A stretch of 24,542 nt of DNA from Bacillota bacterium (GTDB lineage Bacteria; Bacillota; Clostridia; Tissierellales; Sedimentibacteraceae). Position 1 is the stretch's first letter; each line of letters starts with the position of its first letter. The DNA lies in the NCBI GenBank assembly GCA_029239575.1, contig JARBUP010000008.1:1-24542 (forward strand). Direction: 5' to 3'. This document shows positions 15,445 through 23,019 of the stretch, piece after piece. Under the pieces are notes generated by a model. It ran no database searches. It was given only the letters and a program-made list of their open reading frames with translations, and was not told the origin of the DNA. Both the position numbers and the translations under genes were made by a program.

Positions 15445-15457
15445 GTGATTTTATCAC
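15445..15457. promoter_or_regulatory. Small palindrome, possible Crp/Fnr-type operator
   Basis: GTGAT-TTT-ATCAC is a perfect 5+3+5 palindrome ~60 bp upstream of the Fe-S membrane protein start. It resembles Crp/Fnr half-sites (TGTGA...TCAC), although the spacer is one base short of the Crp consensus. Confidence 0.3.
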
Positions 15458-15516
15458 TGAAATAATTTCAAAAATACTTTATTATACATTTATAATTAAA
15501 ATTGATGGAGGTATGA

Positions 15517-16119
15517 ATGAAAAACTTTTTTAAAAATTTAAAAAATAATAAATATTTATTTATTATAACACTTGTTTATTTTATTCTTGGATTTGTTAAT
15601 ATACATTTTGCACTTTTAGGATTAATTTGTATGTTGCTTCCTTTTGTTTTGTTAATTAAAACAAAAAAGAAAACATATTGCCAAGGATATTGCCCAAGAT
15701 CTAATCTATATACTAAAGCAGGAAAAATTACTCTTAAAAATTCAAGAAAAACTCCCATGTTTTTTATAAAAGGCAAAATGAAATGGATTATGTTATCATA
15801 TTTTGGTATAAATTTATTTTTTATAGTTATGTCAACTATAAGGGTAGCATCTGATTTTATGGTTCCATTAGAACAACTAAGGTTTTTAGTTGTTTTTAAA
15901 ATACCGTTTAGTATGGTTCAATTAATTGAGTTCAACAATGTTTTACCTTGGATAACACATTTGTCCTATAGATTTTATTCTATGATGTTGACGACAACTA
16001 CAATAGGACTAATTTTAGCGCTGATATATAAGCCCAGAACTTGGTGTACTATTTGCCCTATATCAACAATTTCAGAAGTGTATTTAAATAGTACAAAAAA
16101 TACAAAAGTGGTTAATTAA
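15517..16119 (+). CDS. NapH-like Fe-S membrane protein lacking ferredoxin domain
   Basis: The 200-residue protein has about four membrane segments (~12-28, ~30-48, ~88-107, ~155-171). Two cysteine motifs lie after hydrophobic segments: C55-QGY-C59-P and C177-TI-C180-P. This CxxxCP plus CxxCP pair is characteristic of the membrane part of NapH/NosR/CcoG-type electron-transfer proteins, where it sits at the membrane surface and is thought to hold or pass electrons. The usual C-terminal 2x[4Fe-4S] ferredoxin domain is absent, so this is a short form. The start is supported by GATGGAGGTATGA. It stands alone, flanked by repeat copies. Electron donor and acceptor are unknown. A longer relative with the ferredoxin domain is at 23020. 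Confidence 0.72.
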   Translation: MKNFFKNLKNNKYLFIITLVYFILGFVNIHFALLGLICMLLPFVLLIKTKKKTYCQGYCPRSNLYTKAGKITLKNSRKTPMFFIKGKMKWIMLSYFGINLFFIVMSTIRVASDFMVPLEQLRFLVVFKIPFSMVQLIEFNNVLPWITHLSYRFYSMMLTTTTIGLILALIYKPRTWCTICPISTISEVYLNSTKNTKVVN

Positions 16120-16141
16120 ATTGAAATTATAAAGGGAATTA

Positions 16142-16208
16142 CCTGACCGACGAAGTGAAGAATCTATTTATTATTGAAATAAAAAGATCCTTCGCCGTCG
16201 CTCAGGAT
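16142..16208. repeat. Inverted repeat (copy B plus imperfect left arm)
   Basis: CCTGACCGACGAAGTGAAG ending in AATCT (16142-16165) is an imperfect reverse complement of AAGATCCTTCGCCGTCGCTC plus AGGAT (16184-16208), separated by an 18-bp AT-rich loop. The right arm is the second copy of the repeat at 15385. The RNA would form a long hairpin just downstream of the Fe-S gene and may act as its terminator. No ORF lies in the 253-bp gap 16120-16372. Confidence 0.7.
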
Positions 16209-16244
16209 ATATTTAATACATATATTTAATTAGTATGAAAGACA

Positions 16245-16273
16245 TTGACGTTTAAGTAAAATATTGATAATAT
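16245..16273 (+). promoter_or_regulatory. Promoter of the amidohydrolase gene
   Basis: TTGACG (16245-16250), 17-bp spacer, TAATAT (16268-16273), about 100 bp upstream of the start codon. Confidence 0.55.
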
Positions 16274-16372
16274 AAATTAAAGAGATTTTTAAAACATTAT
16301 AGGAAAAGGTTTCTAAATTAGAAAATATATTTTATAGCAAATATTAATTAATTATTATTAAAGGAGCTTACT

Positions 16373-17740
16373 ATGTTAGATTTAAAAATTTTAAACGGTA
16401 AAATTATTGATGTTGAAAATAAGAAAATTATAGAAGGAAATTTGGGAATTAAAGACGGAAAAATTGTTGACATAGGTGTGGTTTTAAGTGATGCAAAACA
16501 AGAAATAAATGCTAATGGAAATTATGTATCGCCAGGTTTTATTGATATTCACATGCATGAAGAGGATTTGTCATTAACAAATAAAAAAGAGTATGATATA
16601 TCGCAAACTATGTTAAACATGGGAGTGACAACTGCTATAACGGGTAACTGTGGAAATAACAGACAAAGCATTGTTGAACTTCATGATTATATTAAAGAAA
16701 AAGGAAATCCTGTGAATTATATGTCTTTTATAGGACATAATTTTTTAAGGGATACGGTAGGTAATACGGATATATATAGAAAATCTTCAAAAGAACAAAT
16801 TAAAAAAATACAAGGTATGGTAAAAAAAGCAATTGATTTTGGAGCTGTTGGTATTTCATATGGCTTAGAATATTGCCCGGGCATAGATATCGAAGAAGCG
16901 ATTGAAGTTGCTAAAGAAATAGAAGGTAGACAGGATCTTTTATTAGCAGCACATTATCGAAAAGATTCTATATATGCGTTGGATGCTATAAAGGAAATGG
17001 CACAAATAGGAAAAGAAACTAATATACCATTTCAAATTTCACATTTGTCAAGTTGCAGTGCTTACGGAAATATGACAGAAGCTTTAAAATTAATAGATGA
17101 AATTGTAGATAGTGGACTTGATTTACAAGTAGATGCATATCCATATGATGCTTTTAGTACATATATTGGTTCTGCAGTATTTGATGATGGATGCTTAAAA
17201 TTATGGAATAAAGATTATGACTCCATAATGCTTACTGAAGAACCTTTTAAAAATAAAAGATGTGACAAATTTTTATTTGAGAAAGCAAGAAAAGAATATC
17301 CAGATATGCTTGCAGTTGCATATGTAATGAATGAAAATGAAATATTTGAAGCTTTAAACAACAAAAATGTAATGATAGCAAGTGATGGGATTTATAGAAA
17401 TCATTCAGGACATCCAAGAGGTGCTGGAACTTTTCCAAGAGTTATAGGACAATTTGTTAGGGATAAAAAAGTAATGGAGTTTTTTGATGCATTATACAAA
17501 ATGACATACATGCCTGCTAAAAGACTTAATTTAAAATCAAAAGGTTTATTAAAAGAAGGTTATGATGCAGACATAGTAATATTTAATTATGATACAATAA
17601 TAGATAAAGCGACATTTGAGGACCCTCAATTAAAACCAGAAGGAATTGAATATGTAATTATAAATGGAAAAGTAGCAGTAAAAAATGGTGTATGTGTTAA
17701 TAATACTTTAGGTACATTTATAAAAAGAGGTAAAGCATAA
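16373..17740 (+). CDS. N-acyl-D-amino-acid deacylase (D-aminoacylase family amidohydrolase)
   Basis: The 455-residue cytosolic enzyme shows the amidohydrolase fold: an N-terminal beta-sandwich part, GFIDIHMHEE with metal ligands H60 and H62, GNCGNN with C93, AAHYR with H194, ISHLSS with H224, and IASDG with D338, followed by HPRGAGTFPRVIGQFVR (347-363). These correspond to the H67/H69/C96/H220/H250/D366 set of the Alcaligenes D-aminoacylase. Family members free D-amino acids from N-acyl-D-amino acids; some are dipeptidases or act on related amides. It is slightly shorter than the ~480-residue prototypes. The start has AAAGGAGCTTACT. It is alone on its transcript; the downstream DUF1540 gene is 171 bp away. 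Substrate range is inferred only. Confidence 0.88.
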   Translation: MLDLKILNGKIIDVENKKIIEGNLGIKDGKIVDIGVVLSDAKQEINANGNYVSPGFIDIHMHEEDLSLTNKKEYDISQTMLNMGVTTAITGNCGNNRQSIVELHDYIKEKGNPVNYMSFIGHNFLRDTVGNTDIYRKSSKEQIKKIQGMVKKAIDFGAVGISYGLEYCPGIDIEEAIEVAKEIEGRQDLLLAAHYRKDSIYALDAIKEMAQIGKETNIPFQISHLSSCSAYGNMTEALKLIDEIVDSGLDLQVDAYPYDAFSTYIGSAVFDDGCLKLWNKDYDSIMLTEEPFKNKRCDKFLFEKARKEYPDMLAVAYVMNENEIFEALNNKNVMIASDGIYRNHSGHPRGAGTFPRVIGQFVRDKKVMEFFDALYKMTYMPAKRLNLKSKGLLKEGYDADIVIFNYDTIIDKATFEDPQLKPEGIEYVIINGKVAVKNGVCVNNTLGTFIKRGKA

Positions 17741-17839
17741 AATTTAAAAAATTTATTAAAATATAATATGTGGAAATTATAAAGTAATTTACCATATAAC
17801 ATAAAAATTATATAAAATAATTAACTTTACTTTAGCCAT

Positions 17840-17870
17840 AATATTATAAGAAAGTTTTATAATATTTTTT
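17840..17870 (+). terminator. AT-only hairpin, probable terminator
   Basis: AATATTATAA (17840-17849) and TTATAATATT (17857-17866) form a 10-bp stem followed by Ts. It lies 100 bp after the amidohydrolase and 41 bp before the DUF1540 start, so it could end the former or sit in the leader of the latter. Confidence 0.45.
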
Positions 17871-17911
17871 ATAATTACTTTTATAAATTTATGCTAAGGG
17901 AGATATACGAA

Positions 17912-18091
17912 ATGGACCAAAAAAATCATGAACACAATCCTGGAGTTAAATGTTTAGTAAATACTTGTCATTACTATTGTCAAGGAGATCATTGTGATGC
18001 TCCAAAAATAGAAGTACAGCATAGAAATGCAACAAGCAGTAAAGAAACAGACTGTGCAACATTTAAACCTCAGAATCAAAGTATGTCTTAA
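17912..18091 (+). CDS. DUF1540 Cys-rich small protein
   Basis: The start is set at the ATG 17912 (59 aa), because AAGGGAGATATACGAA lies directly before it; the in-frame ATG at 17891 precedes this ribosome binding site and has none of its own. Cysteines C14, C19, C23, C28 and C48 are spaced as in DUF1540 (CxxxxCxxxCxxxxC ... TDCATF), with DAPKIEV between. The pattern suggests metal (probably zinc or Fe-S) binding, which is an inference. DUF1540 proteins are common in spore-forming Clostridia and of unknown function. A strong terminator follows. Confidence 0.85.
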   Translation: MDQKNHEHNPGVKCLVNTCHYYCQGDHCDAPKIEVQHRNATSSKETDCATFKPQNQSMS

Positions 18092-18101
18092 TTCATAATA
18101 G

Positions 18102-18137
18102 AAAAATTACCCAACATATATGTAGGGTAATTTTTTT
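18102..18137. terminator. Bidirectional terminator between DUF1540 and flavin reductase genes
   Basis: AAAAATTACCC (18102-18112) pairs perfectly with GGGTAATTTTT (18125-18135), then more Ts; the A-run gives the T-run for the other strand. Confidence 0.9.
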
Positions 18138-18144
18138 ATAAATA

Positions 18145-18651
18145 TTATTTAATTAATATTTTTTCTATTTTACCCACATATAAAGTATGGAAATCTTTAT
18201 TAGGATAATCTTTATTAATTATATTTTTATCTAAAAAAGATTCTTCTTTTAAATCTTGTGCAAATAGTTTTTTACATATAATAACTTTTTCAGCTTCTTT
18301 AAAATAAGGTGTTTTTCCATCAAAACCTATAGTGAGATTGGAATTATAAATTTTATCTTCATCACGTCCTGACACAGATCCTAAATAACCCAATGTTTTT
18401 TTGTAACTATCATCATAAAATGTTAATGAAAAACTATCTGTAGCATCAATAAATTCTTTTGTATATCTTTGTGGTCTAAGGAAAATAAAAACTACATCCA
18501 TATTCCATAAAACTCCAAGACCACCCCAACTTGCTGTCATTGCATTAACTTTACCTTCATTTTCAGCTGTTATAAGCATGAAATCTTTTCCAATCATTTT
18601 AAAAGTATTTTCATTTAAATCTACAGGGTTAATTTCTTTGTATTCTAACAT
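18145..18651 (-). CDS. Flavin reductase family protein (FMN-binding split barrel)
   Basis: The 168-residue protein has family elements in order: M25-LITAENEGKVNAMTASWGG (the TAxxxGxxNAMTxSWxG FMN-binding block), WNMDVVFIFLRPQRYTKEFI, FSLTFYDDSYKKTLGYLGSVSGRDEDK and a late TLYVGKIEKIL strand. Such proteins bind FMN and use NAD(P)H or ferredoxin-type donors; clostridial members are often annotated as flavoredoxin-like. The block YLGSVSGRDEDK is conserved among these anaerobe versions. The ribosome binding site AAAGGAGAATTAT supports the start. It is convergent with DUF1540 and has its own upstream region. The physiological partner is unknown. Confidence 0.88.
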   Translation of the reverse strand: MLEYKEINPVDLNENTFKMIGKDFMLITAENEGKVNAMTASWGGLGVLWNMDVVFIFLRPQRYTKEFIDATDSFSLTFYDDSYKKTLGYLGSVSGRDEDKIYNSNLTIGFDGKTPYFKEAEKVIICKKLFAQDLKEESFLDKNIINKDYPNKDFHTLYVGKIEKILIK

Positions 18652-18720
18652 ATAATTCTCCTTTACATTTCTTAAATTTCAATTCATTTCAAGATTTTTA
18701 CTAATGAAATAATATTAATG

Positions 18721-18729
18721 ATTATATCA
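18721..18729 (-). promoter_or_regulatory. Extended -10 promoter of the flavin reductase gene
   Basis: Minus-strand TGA directly before TATAAT forms a perfect extended -10 about 70 bp upstream of the start. No strong -35. Confidence 0.45.
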
Positions 18730-18806
18730 TGTTTTTTAAAATATAATTTAAATACTTTATAATATATATTGATTTTGTAAAAATAAATTCCAACATTATT
18801 TATTAC

Positions 18807-18833
18807 TAAACATTTTTAATATGTAGCCGATAA
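18807..18833 (+). promoter_or_regulatory. Sigma-D (flagellar/chemotaxis) promoter
   Basis: TAAA (18807-18810), 15-bp spacer, GCCGATAA (18826-18833) matches the sigma-28/SigD consensus exactly, and lies 38 bp upstream of the chemotaxis receptor start. Confidence 0.88.
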
Positions 18834-18870
18834 ATAATAAAAGCTATATATAAGGGGAGCAAATGTAAAT

Positions 18871-20904
18871 ATGAGAAAAGTGAAAATTATTAAGCAGGGA
18901 AAAGGTTTTATAAGTATAAAAAGAAAGTTAATGACTGCATTGTTTTGTGCTAGTTTAGTACTTTTAACTTTGACAGGAATTATTATAGGAATTACGGTTA
19001 ATAACAATTCAAACAAAGATCAAAAGGAAATACTTAATCAAACAAGTAACGCCATAAGCAACAAATCAGAACTGTTTTTTCAACGATATATAACAATTGT
19101 TGAACAAATGGCACAGGATAAGAATATGCAGAATTTATTAGTGGATGTTAAAGATAGGGAACATATTTTAACATCAGAAAATTATAACATAGTAAGAGAA
19201 ACGTTAATCGATACACAAAAGAGCAATAAGGATGTAATTTTGTCAGCATATATTGCTGAAGCTGATCCATCATATTATGTTGACGATTTATCAGGTGTTT
19301 CAGATGAAAGTTTTGATTTAAAAACAAGGGATTATTATGTTACAATAAAAGAAGGTGTTGTTAATATAACAGAGCCATATGTAGATGTGGCAACAGGTAA
19401 TATGGTTATAACAATAACGGCACCTGTGTATGTAAATGGAAATATTGAAGGGCTTACAGGTGTTGACATAGAAATTACAGCATTATCCAAAGTCGTTGGA
19501 GAAACAAAATTAGGTAATGAAGGATATTTTTATTTGCTAACTGAAAATAATATTATTGTATCACATAAAGATGATCAAAATATTTTAAAATCAATTAAAG
19601 AAATTGGTATAAGCAGTAATTTAATAAGTTTAATTGAAAATAATATTAATGAAGTCACAGAATATAGTTATAATGATGAAATTTATATTGGAAATTTAGT
19701 TAATATTGCAGATACTAATTGGAAAATAGTTTCCGCCCTTCCTAAAATGGAATTTTCTGAAAATACAAGAAATGTAAGGAATATTATTATTTTAATTTAT
19801 ATTTTAACTATTGCAATTTTAGTTATATTAATGAATATAATTGTAGGAATAGTAACAAAACCAATAAAAAAAATTACTGTTGTTACAAATAAATTAGCAT
19901 TAGGGGAGTTAGATTCGGAAATTGATATAAGCTCTAATGATGAAATTGGCGAATTAGCAAAATCTATTGAAAGTTTAACTAAGAGACTAAATTCTTATAT
20001 TATCTATATAAATGAAAGCGTAAGCGTTTTAGATGGATTTGCTCAAGGTAATTTAAATATGAACTTAGTAAATGATTATGAAGGTGAATTTAATAAATTA
20101 AAAAATTCATTAATAAGTGTTTCAGGTGCCTTTAAAAACATAATTGGTAAAATAAAAATATCCTCTGAAACAATTAATGTCAATTCTGAACAAGTTTCTA
20201 ATGGAGCACAAACATTAGCACGAGGAACTACAGAACAAGCAAGTGCAATTGAAGAACTTTCTGCAGAAATGAATGAAATATATTCAACAATATTAAATAA
20301 TGCTCAAAATGCAGATAATGCTGGTAAAAAAGCAATAGAATCGGCTAATGAAGTTGAAAAAGGAAATGTTATAATGACTGAAATGCTAAAAGCTATGGAT
20401 GAAATAAGCAATTCATCAAAAGAAATAGGAAAAATAATTAAAGTTATTGATGACATTGCATTTCAAACAAATATATTAGCTCTAAATGCAGCAGTTGAGG
20501 CAGCAAGAGCAGGATCTGCTGGAAAGGGGTTTGCAGTAGTAGCTGATGAAGTGAGAAATTTGGCTGGTAAATCAGCAGAAGCTGCAAAACAAACTACCAC
20601 TTTAATAGAAAATTCTATATTAGCTATAAATAAAGGAACTGATTTAGCAAAAGAAACAGGTATGTCTTTGAAAAAAATAGTTGAAAAAACTAAAGAAACA
20701 AGTTTTTTAATAGAAGAAATAGCAAGTGCATCATCACATCAAACTGCTTCTGTAAATCAAATAAAAGATGGCATAGAACAAATAGCATCAGTTACACAGG
20801 AAAATGCTTCAACAGCAGAATCAAGCGCTGCTAATAGCGAAGAACTTTCGGGACAATCGCAGGTTTTAAATGAATTAGTATCTAAATTTAAAATAAATAA
20901 TTAA
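18871..20904 (+). CDS. Methyl-accepting chemotaxis protein with dCache sensor
   Basis: The 677-residue receptor has TM1 (~22-44), an extracellular double-Cache domain (~45-300), TM2 (~307-330), HAMP (~330-385), a second HAMP-like linker, and the signalling domain (~430-677) with the hairpin-tip motif FQTNILALNAAVEAARAG (~529-547). Coupling to CheA/CheW and flagella follows from the family. The sensor has TRDYY (R153-D-Y155-Y156) and TGVD (D199), like the amino-acid-binding dCache motif (R-x-[WY]-Y ... D), but the Asp expected five residues after Arg is Thr, so ligand class is uncertain. Ribosome binding site AAGGGGAG lies 11 nt upstream; a two-codon mini-frame ATGTAA sits between them. It is expressed from a sigma-D promoter and ends at a strong terminator. 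Confidence 0.95.
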   Translation: MRKVKIIKQGKGFISIKRKLMTALFCASLVLLTLTGIIIGITVNNNSNKDQKEILNQTSNAISNKSELFFQRYITIVEQMAQDKNMQNLLVDVKDREHILTSENYNIVRETLIDTQKSNKDVILSAYIAEADPSYYVDDLSGVSDESFDLKTRDYYVTIKEGVVNITEPYVDVATGNMVITITAPVYVNGNIEGLTGVDIEITALSKVVGETKLGNEGYFYLLTENNIIVSHKDDQNILKSIKEIGISSNLISLIENNINEVTEYSYNDEIYIGNLVNIADTNWKIVSALPKMEFSENTRNVRNIIILIYILTIAILVILMNIIVGIVTKPIKKITVVTNKLALGELDSEIDISSNDEIGELAKSIESLTKRLNSYIIYINESVSVLDGFAQGNLNMNLVNDYEGEFNKLKNSLISVSGAFKNIIGKIKISSETINVNSEQVSNGAQTLARGTTEQASAIEELSAEMNEIYSTILNNAQNADNAGKKAIESANEVEKGNVIMTEMLKAMDEISNSSKEIGKIIKVIDDIAFQTNILALNAAVEAARAGSAGKGFAVVADEVRNLAGKSAEAAKQTTTLIENSILAINKGTDLAKETGMSLKKIVEKTKETSFLIEEIASASSHQTASVNQIKDGIEQIASVTQENASTAESSAANSEELSGQSQVLNELVSKFKINN

Positions 20905-20931
20905 ATATATAATAAAATTTTTGTAACTATA

Positions 20932-20982
20932 AAAATCACCACAAATGTTAGATGAAACAAAATAACATTTTGTGGTGATTTT
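20932..20982. terminator. Bidirectional terminator between MCP and YeiH-type genes
   Basis: AAAATCACCACAAATGTTA (20932-20950) and TAACATTTTGTGGTGATTTT (20963-20982) pair over 19 bp with one bulge, with T-rich flanks both ways. Confidence 0.9.
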
Positions 20983-21004
20983 ATTTTCAATATATATAGT
21001 TTAT

Positions 21005-21994
21005 TTATATATTTAATAGTACATATTGTACAATTATCGAAGTTAAAGATAAAACAAACCAACAAATTAATCCTAATAAAATTGGTTTTGATCCACTTTT
21101 TATAAGCTTTACTATATTAGTATTAAGACCAATTGCAACCATAGCCATCACTATCATGAACTTACCGGATTGTGATAGAAATCTGTTTAAAACTTCTATT
21201 GGAAATAAAGTATTTATTACAGATGTAATTAAAAAACCAACCACAAACCATGGAAAAATTTTTGCAATGTTATAACTTCCTTTTCCATTATTGGATTTTT
21301 TCCTTGAAGTATAAAATGCTAAAATTAGTGTTATCGGCACAATCATTAAAGTTCTTGTGAGTTTTACTATAACAGCAAGCTTTCCAGCTTCATTGCTAAA
21401 GGAATAACCAGCAGCAACAACGGATGATGTATCATTGATTGCAGTTCCAGCCCATAATCCAAAATTATGATCGGTCATTCCAAATATATGTCCTAAAAAA
21501 GGAAATAAAAAAGCAGCTATAACATTAAATAAAAAAATAGTTGAAATAGAATGTGCAACTTCTTCGTCACTTGCGTTAATTACTGGTGCAGTTGCAGCTA
21601 TTGCTGAACCACCGCATATGGCTGAACCAACTCCAATTAATATTTTAGTATTGCTGTCTAACTTTAAAAGCTTTCCCACAAAATATGCTGTTAAAAATGC
21701 AGTAGTTAAAGTAAAAGACATTAATACAAGGGTTTGTTTACCCACTTCAAAAACATTATACATGTTCATTTCAAAACCTAAAAAAATAATTGAATACTGA
21801 AGAATTTTTTTTGAAGTATATTTTATTCCATCATTAAATTCTTTAGGTCTTTTCCAAAATGCTAATATCATTCCAAATAAAATTCCAAGCACAGGGCTTC
21901 CTATAATAGGTAAGCTTTTGCCGAGAAACCATGCTGGTACTGCTATAACAAAAGTAAGCAAAATACCTAATAGTCTTTTTCTAAATTTGTCCAA
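21005..21994 (-). CDS. YeiH family putative sulfate exporter (UPF0324)
   Basis: The 329-residue protein has about nine to ten hydrophobic segments. Family motifs are SPVLGILFGMILAF, KILQYSIIFLGFEMN, IGVGSAICGGSAIAATAPVI (119-138), ISTIFLFNVIAAFLFP, and AGTAINDTSSVVAAGYSFS, all typical of the YeiH/UPF0324 group. Members are called putative sulfate exporters; some (TauZ) lie in taurine degradation operons, and E. coli yeiH is linked to the sulfite-responsive LysR YeiE. Here too a LysR gene is divergent, so the pair is probably a regulator-target unit. The ribosome binding site is AAGGGAGGATTTAT. Transported anion is not proven. Confidence 0.88.
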   Translation of the reverse strand: MDKFRKRLLGILLTFVIAVPAWFLGKSLPIIGSPVLGILFGMILAFWKRPKEFNDGIKYTSKKILQYSIIFLGFEMNMYNVFEVGKQTLVLMSFTLTTAFLTAYFVGKLLKLDSNTKILIGVGSAICGGSAIAATAPVINASDEEVAHSISTIFLFNVIAAFLFPFLGHIFGMTDHNFGLWAGTAINDTSSVVAAGYSFSNEAGKLAVIVKLTRTLMIVPITLILAFYTSRKKSNNGKGSYNIAKIFPWFVVGFLITSVINTLFPIEVLNRFLSQSGKFMIVMAMVAIGLNTNIVKLIKSGSKPILLGLICWFVLSLTSIIVQYVLLNI

Positions 21995-22017
21995 AATATA
22001 AATCCTCCCTTAAATAC

Positions 22018-22046
22018 ATAATACACCTTGACATTTAATAAGTAAA
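22018..22046 (-). promoter_or_regulatory. Promoter of the YeiH-family exporter
   Basis: Minus-strand TTTACT (22041-22046), 17-bp spacer, TATTAT (22018-22023), about 24 bp before the start codon. Confidence 0.55.
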
Positions 22047-22056
22047 ATATTAGTAT
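22028..22056 (+). promoter_or_regulatory. Promoter of the LysR regulator
   Basis: TTGACA (22028-22033), 17-bp spacer, TAGTAT (22051-22056). It overlaps the opposite promoter, so a protein bound here would affect both. Confidence 0.55.
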
Positions 22057-22077
22057 TTAATCATGTTAATAAGTAAA
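22035..22077. repeat. Two 12-bp direct repeats in the divergent promoter region
   Basis: TTAATAAGTAAA occurs at 22035-22046 and again at 22066-22077, 31 bp apart (about three helical turns). The first copy covers the exporter -35. Candidate binding sites for the LysR protein. Confidence 0.5.
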
Positions 22078-22097
22078 TTCTAATGTAGGAGGAAGTT

Positions 22098-22970
22098 TTG
22101 ACTTTTAGACATTTTAAAATATTTATCGCTGTTTGCAATACGAATAATATGACAGCAGCAGCTAAAACACTCTTTATGTCCCAATCGGCAGTTAGTCAAG
22201 CTATTGCTGAACTTGAAAAATATTATGATGTTAATCTTTTTGAAAGATTATCAAGAAAACTATATATAACTCAAGAAGGTGAGAAATTATTAAATTATGC
22301 CCTTAATATAACAAGAATGAATACTGATTTAGAAAATGATATGAAATCTTTGTGTAAAAAAGGTTTTATACGTATCGGAGCAAGTGTTACTGTTGGAGCA
22401 TATTTTTTGCCCCAACTTATTACTGAATTTAAAAAGATAAGTCCTGAAACAGAAATAATAGTATTTGAGGATAATACTGAAAAAATTGAATTAATGATTT
22501 TAAATAGTGAGATAGATATAGGGCTTGTAGAAGGAGAAATTGTATCTTCTGATATTATTAATGAAGAATTTATGGATGATGAATTAGTTTTAATATGTGG
22601 TAAAAATCATGAGTTTTCAAAACTTAATATAATAAAACCATTTCAACTTGAACAAGAAAATTTTATTATACGGGAAAAAGGAAGCGGAACACGTAAAACA
22701 TTTGAAGATATTATGGATAAAAATAATTTGTCTTATAAAGCTAATTGGATTTGCAATAACGCTGATACAATTAAATTAGCTGTAGCAGAAGGCCATGGAA
22801 TTTCTGTAATATCTAAGCTTTCAGTTATAAATGAAGTAAAATCTAATTTGCTTTTAGAAAAAAAAATTAAAGGTATTGAATTTAAAAGAAAGTTTAAACT
22901 TATTTATCATAAAAATAAATTTTTTACAGAACCAATTAATAAGCTTATGGATTTATGTAAGAAAAAATAG
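22098..22970 (+). CDS. LysR family transcriptional regulator
   Basis: The 290-residue protein starts at a TTG codon (22098), fixed by AGGAGGAAG five bases earlier. The N-terminal winged helix-turn-helix is clear: NNMTAAAKTLFMSQSAVSQA, IAELEKYYDVNLFERLSRKLYITQEG (about residues 15-60), then a linker helix and a LysR substrate-binding domain starting at IRIGASVTVGAYFLP (~93). REKGSGTRKTFED (~193-206) and AVAEGHGISVISKL (~228-241) are effector-domain landmarks common in CysB/CysL/YeiE-like members. It faces the YeiH exporter across overlapping promoters and precedes the Fe-S protein by 49 bp. Effector unknown; a sulfur oxyanion is an inference from YeiE. Confidence 0.93.
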   Translation: MTFRHFKIFIAVCNTNNMTAAAKTLFMSQSAVSQAIAELEKYYDVNLFERLSRKLYITQEGEKLLNYALNITRMNTDLENDMKSLCKKGFIRIGASVTVGAYFLPQLITEFKKISPETEIIVFEDNTEKIELMILNSEIDIGLVEGEIVSSDIINEEFMDDELVLICGKNHEFSKLNIIKPFQLEQENFIIREKGSGTRKTFEDIMDKNNLSYKANWICNNADTIKLAVAEGHGISVISKLSVINEVKSNLLLEKKIKGIEFKRKFKLIYHKNKFFTEPINKLMDLCKKK

Positions 22971-23019
22971 TGATATTTGTGAATGAACTTTTATATTAAT
23001 TAAAGAAGGGAGTGATTTT

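Noticed and set aside
15385..16208. Insertion sequence or composite transposon around the Fe-S gene
   Set aside because: No transposase, no target duplications, and the outer repeat arms do not form matching inverted ends.
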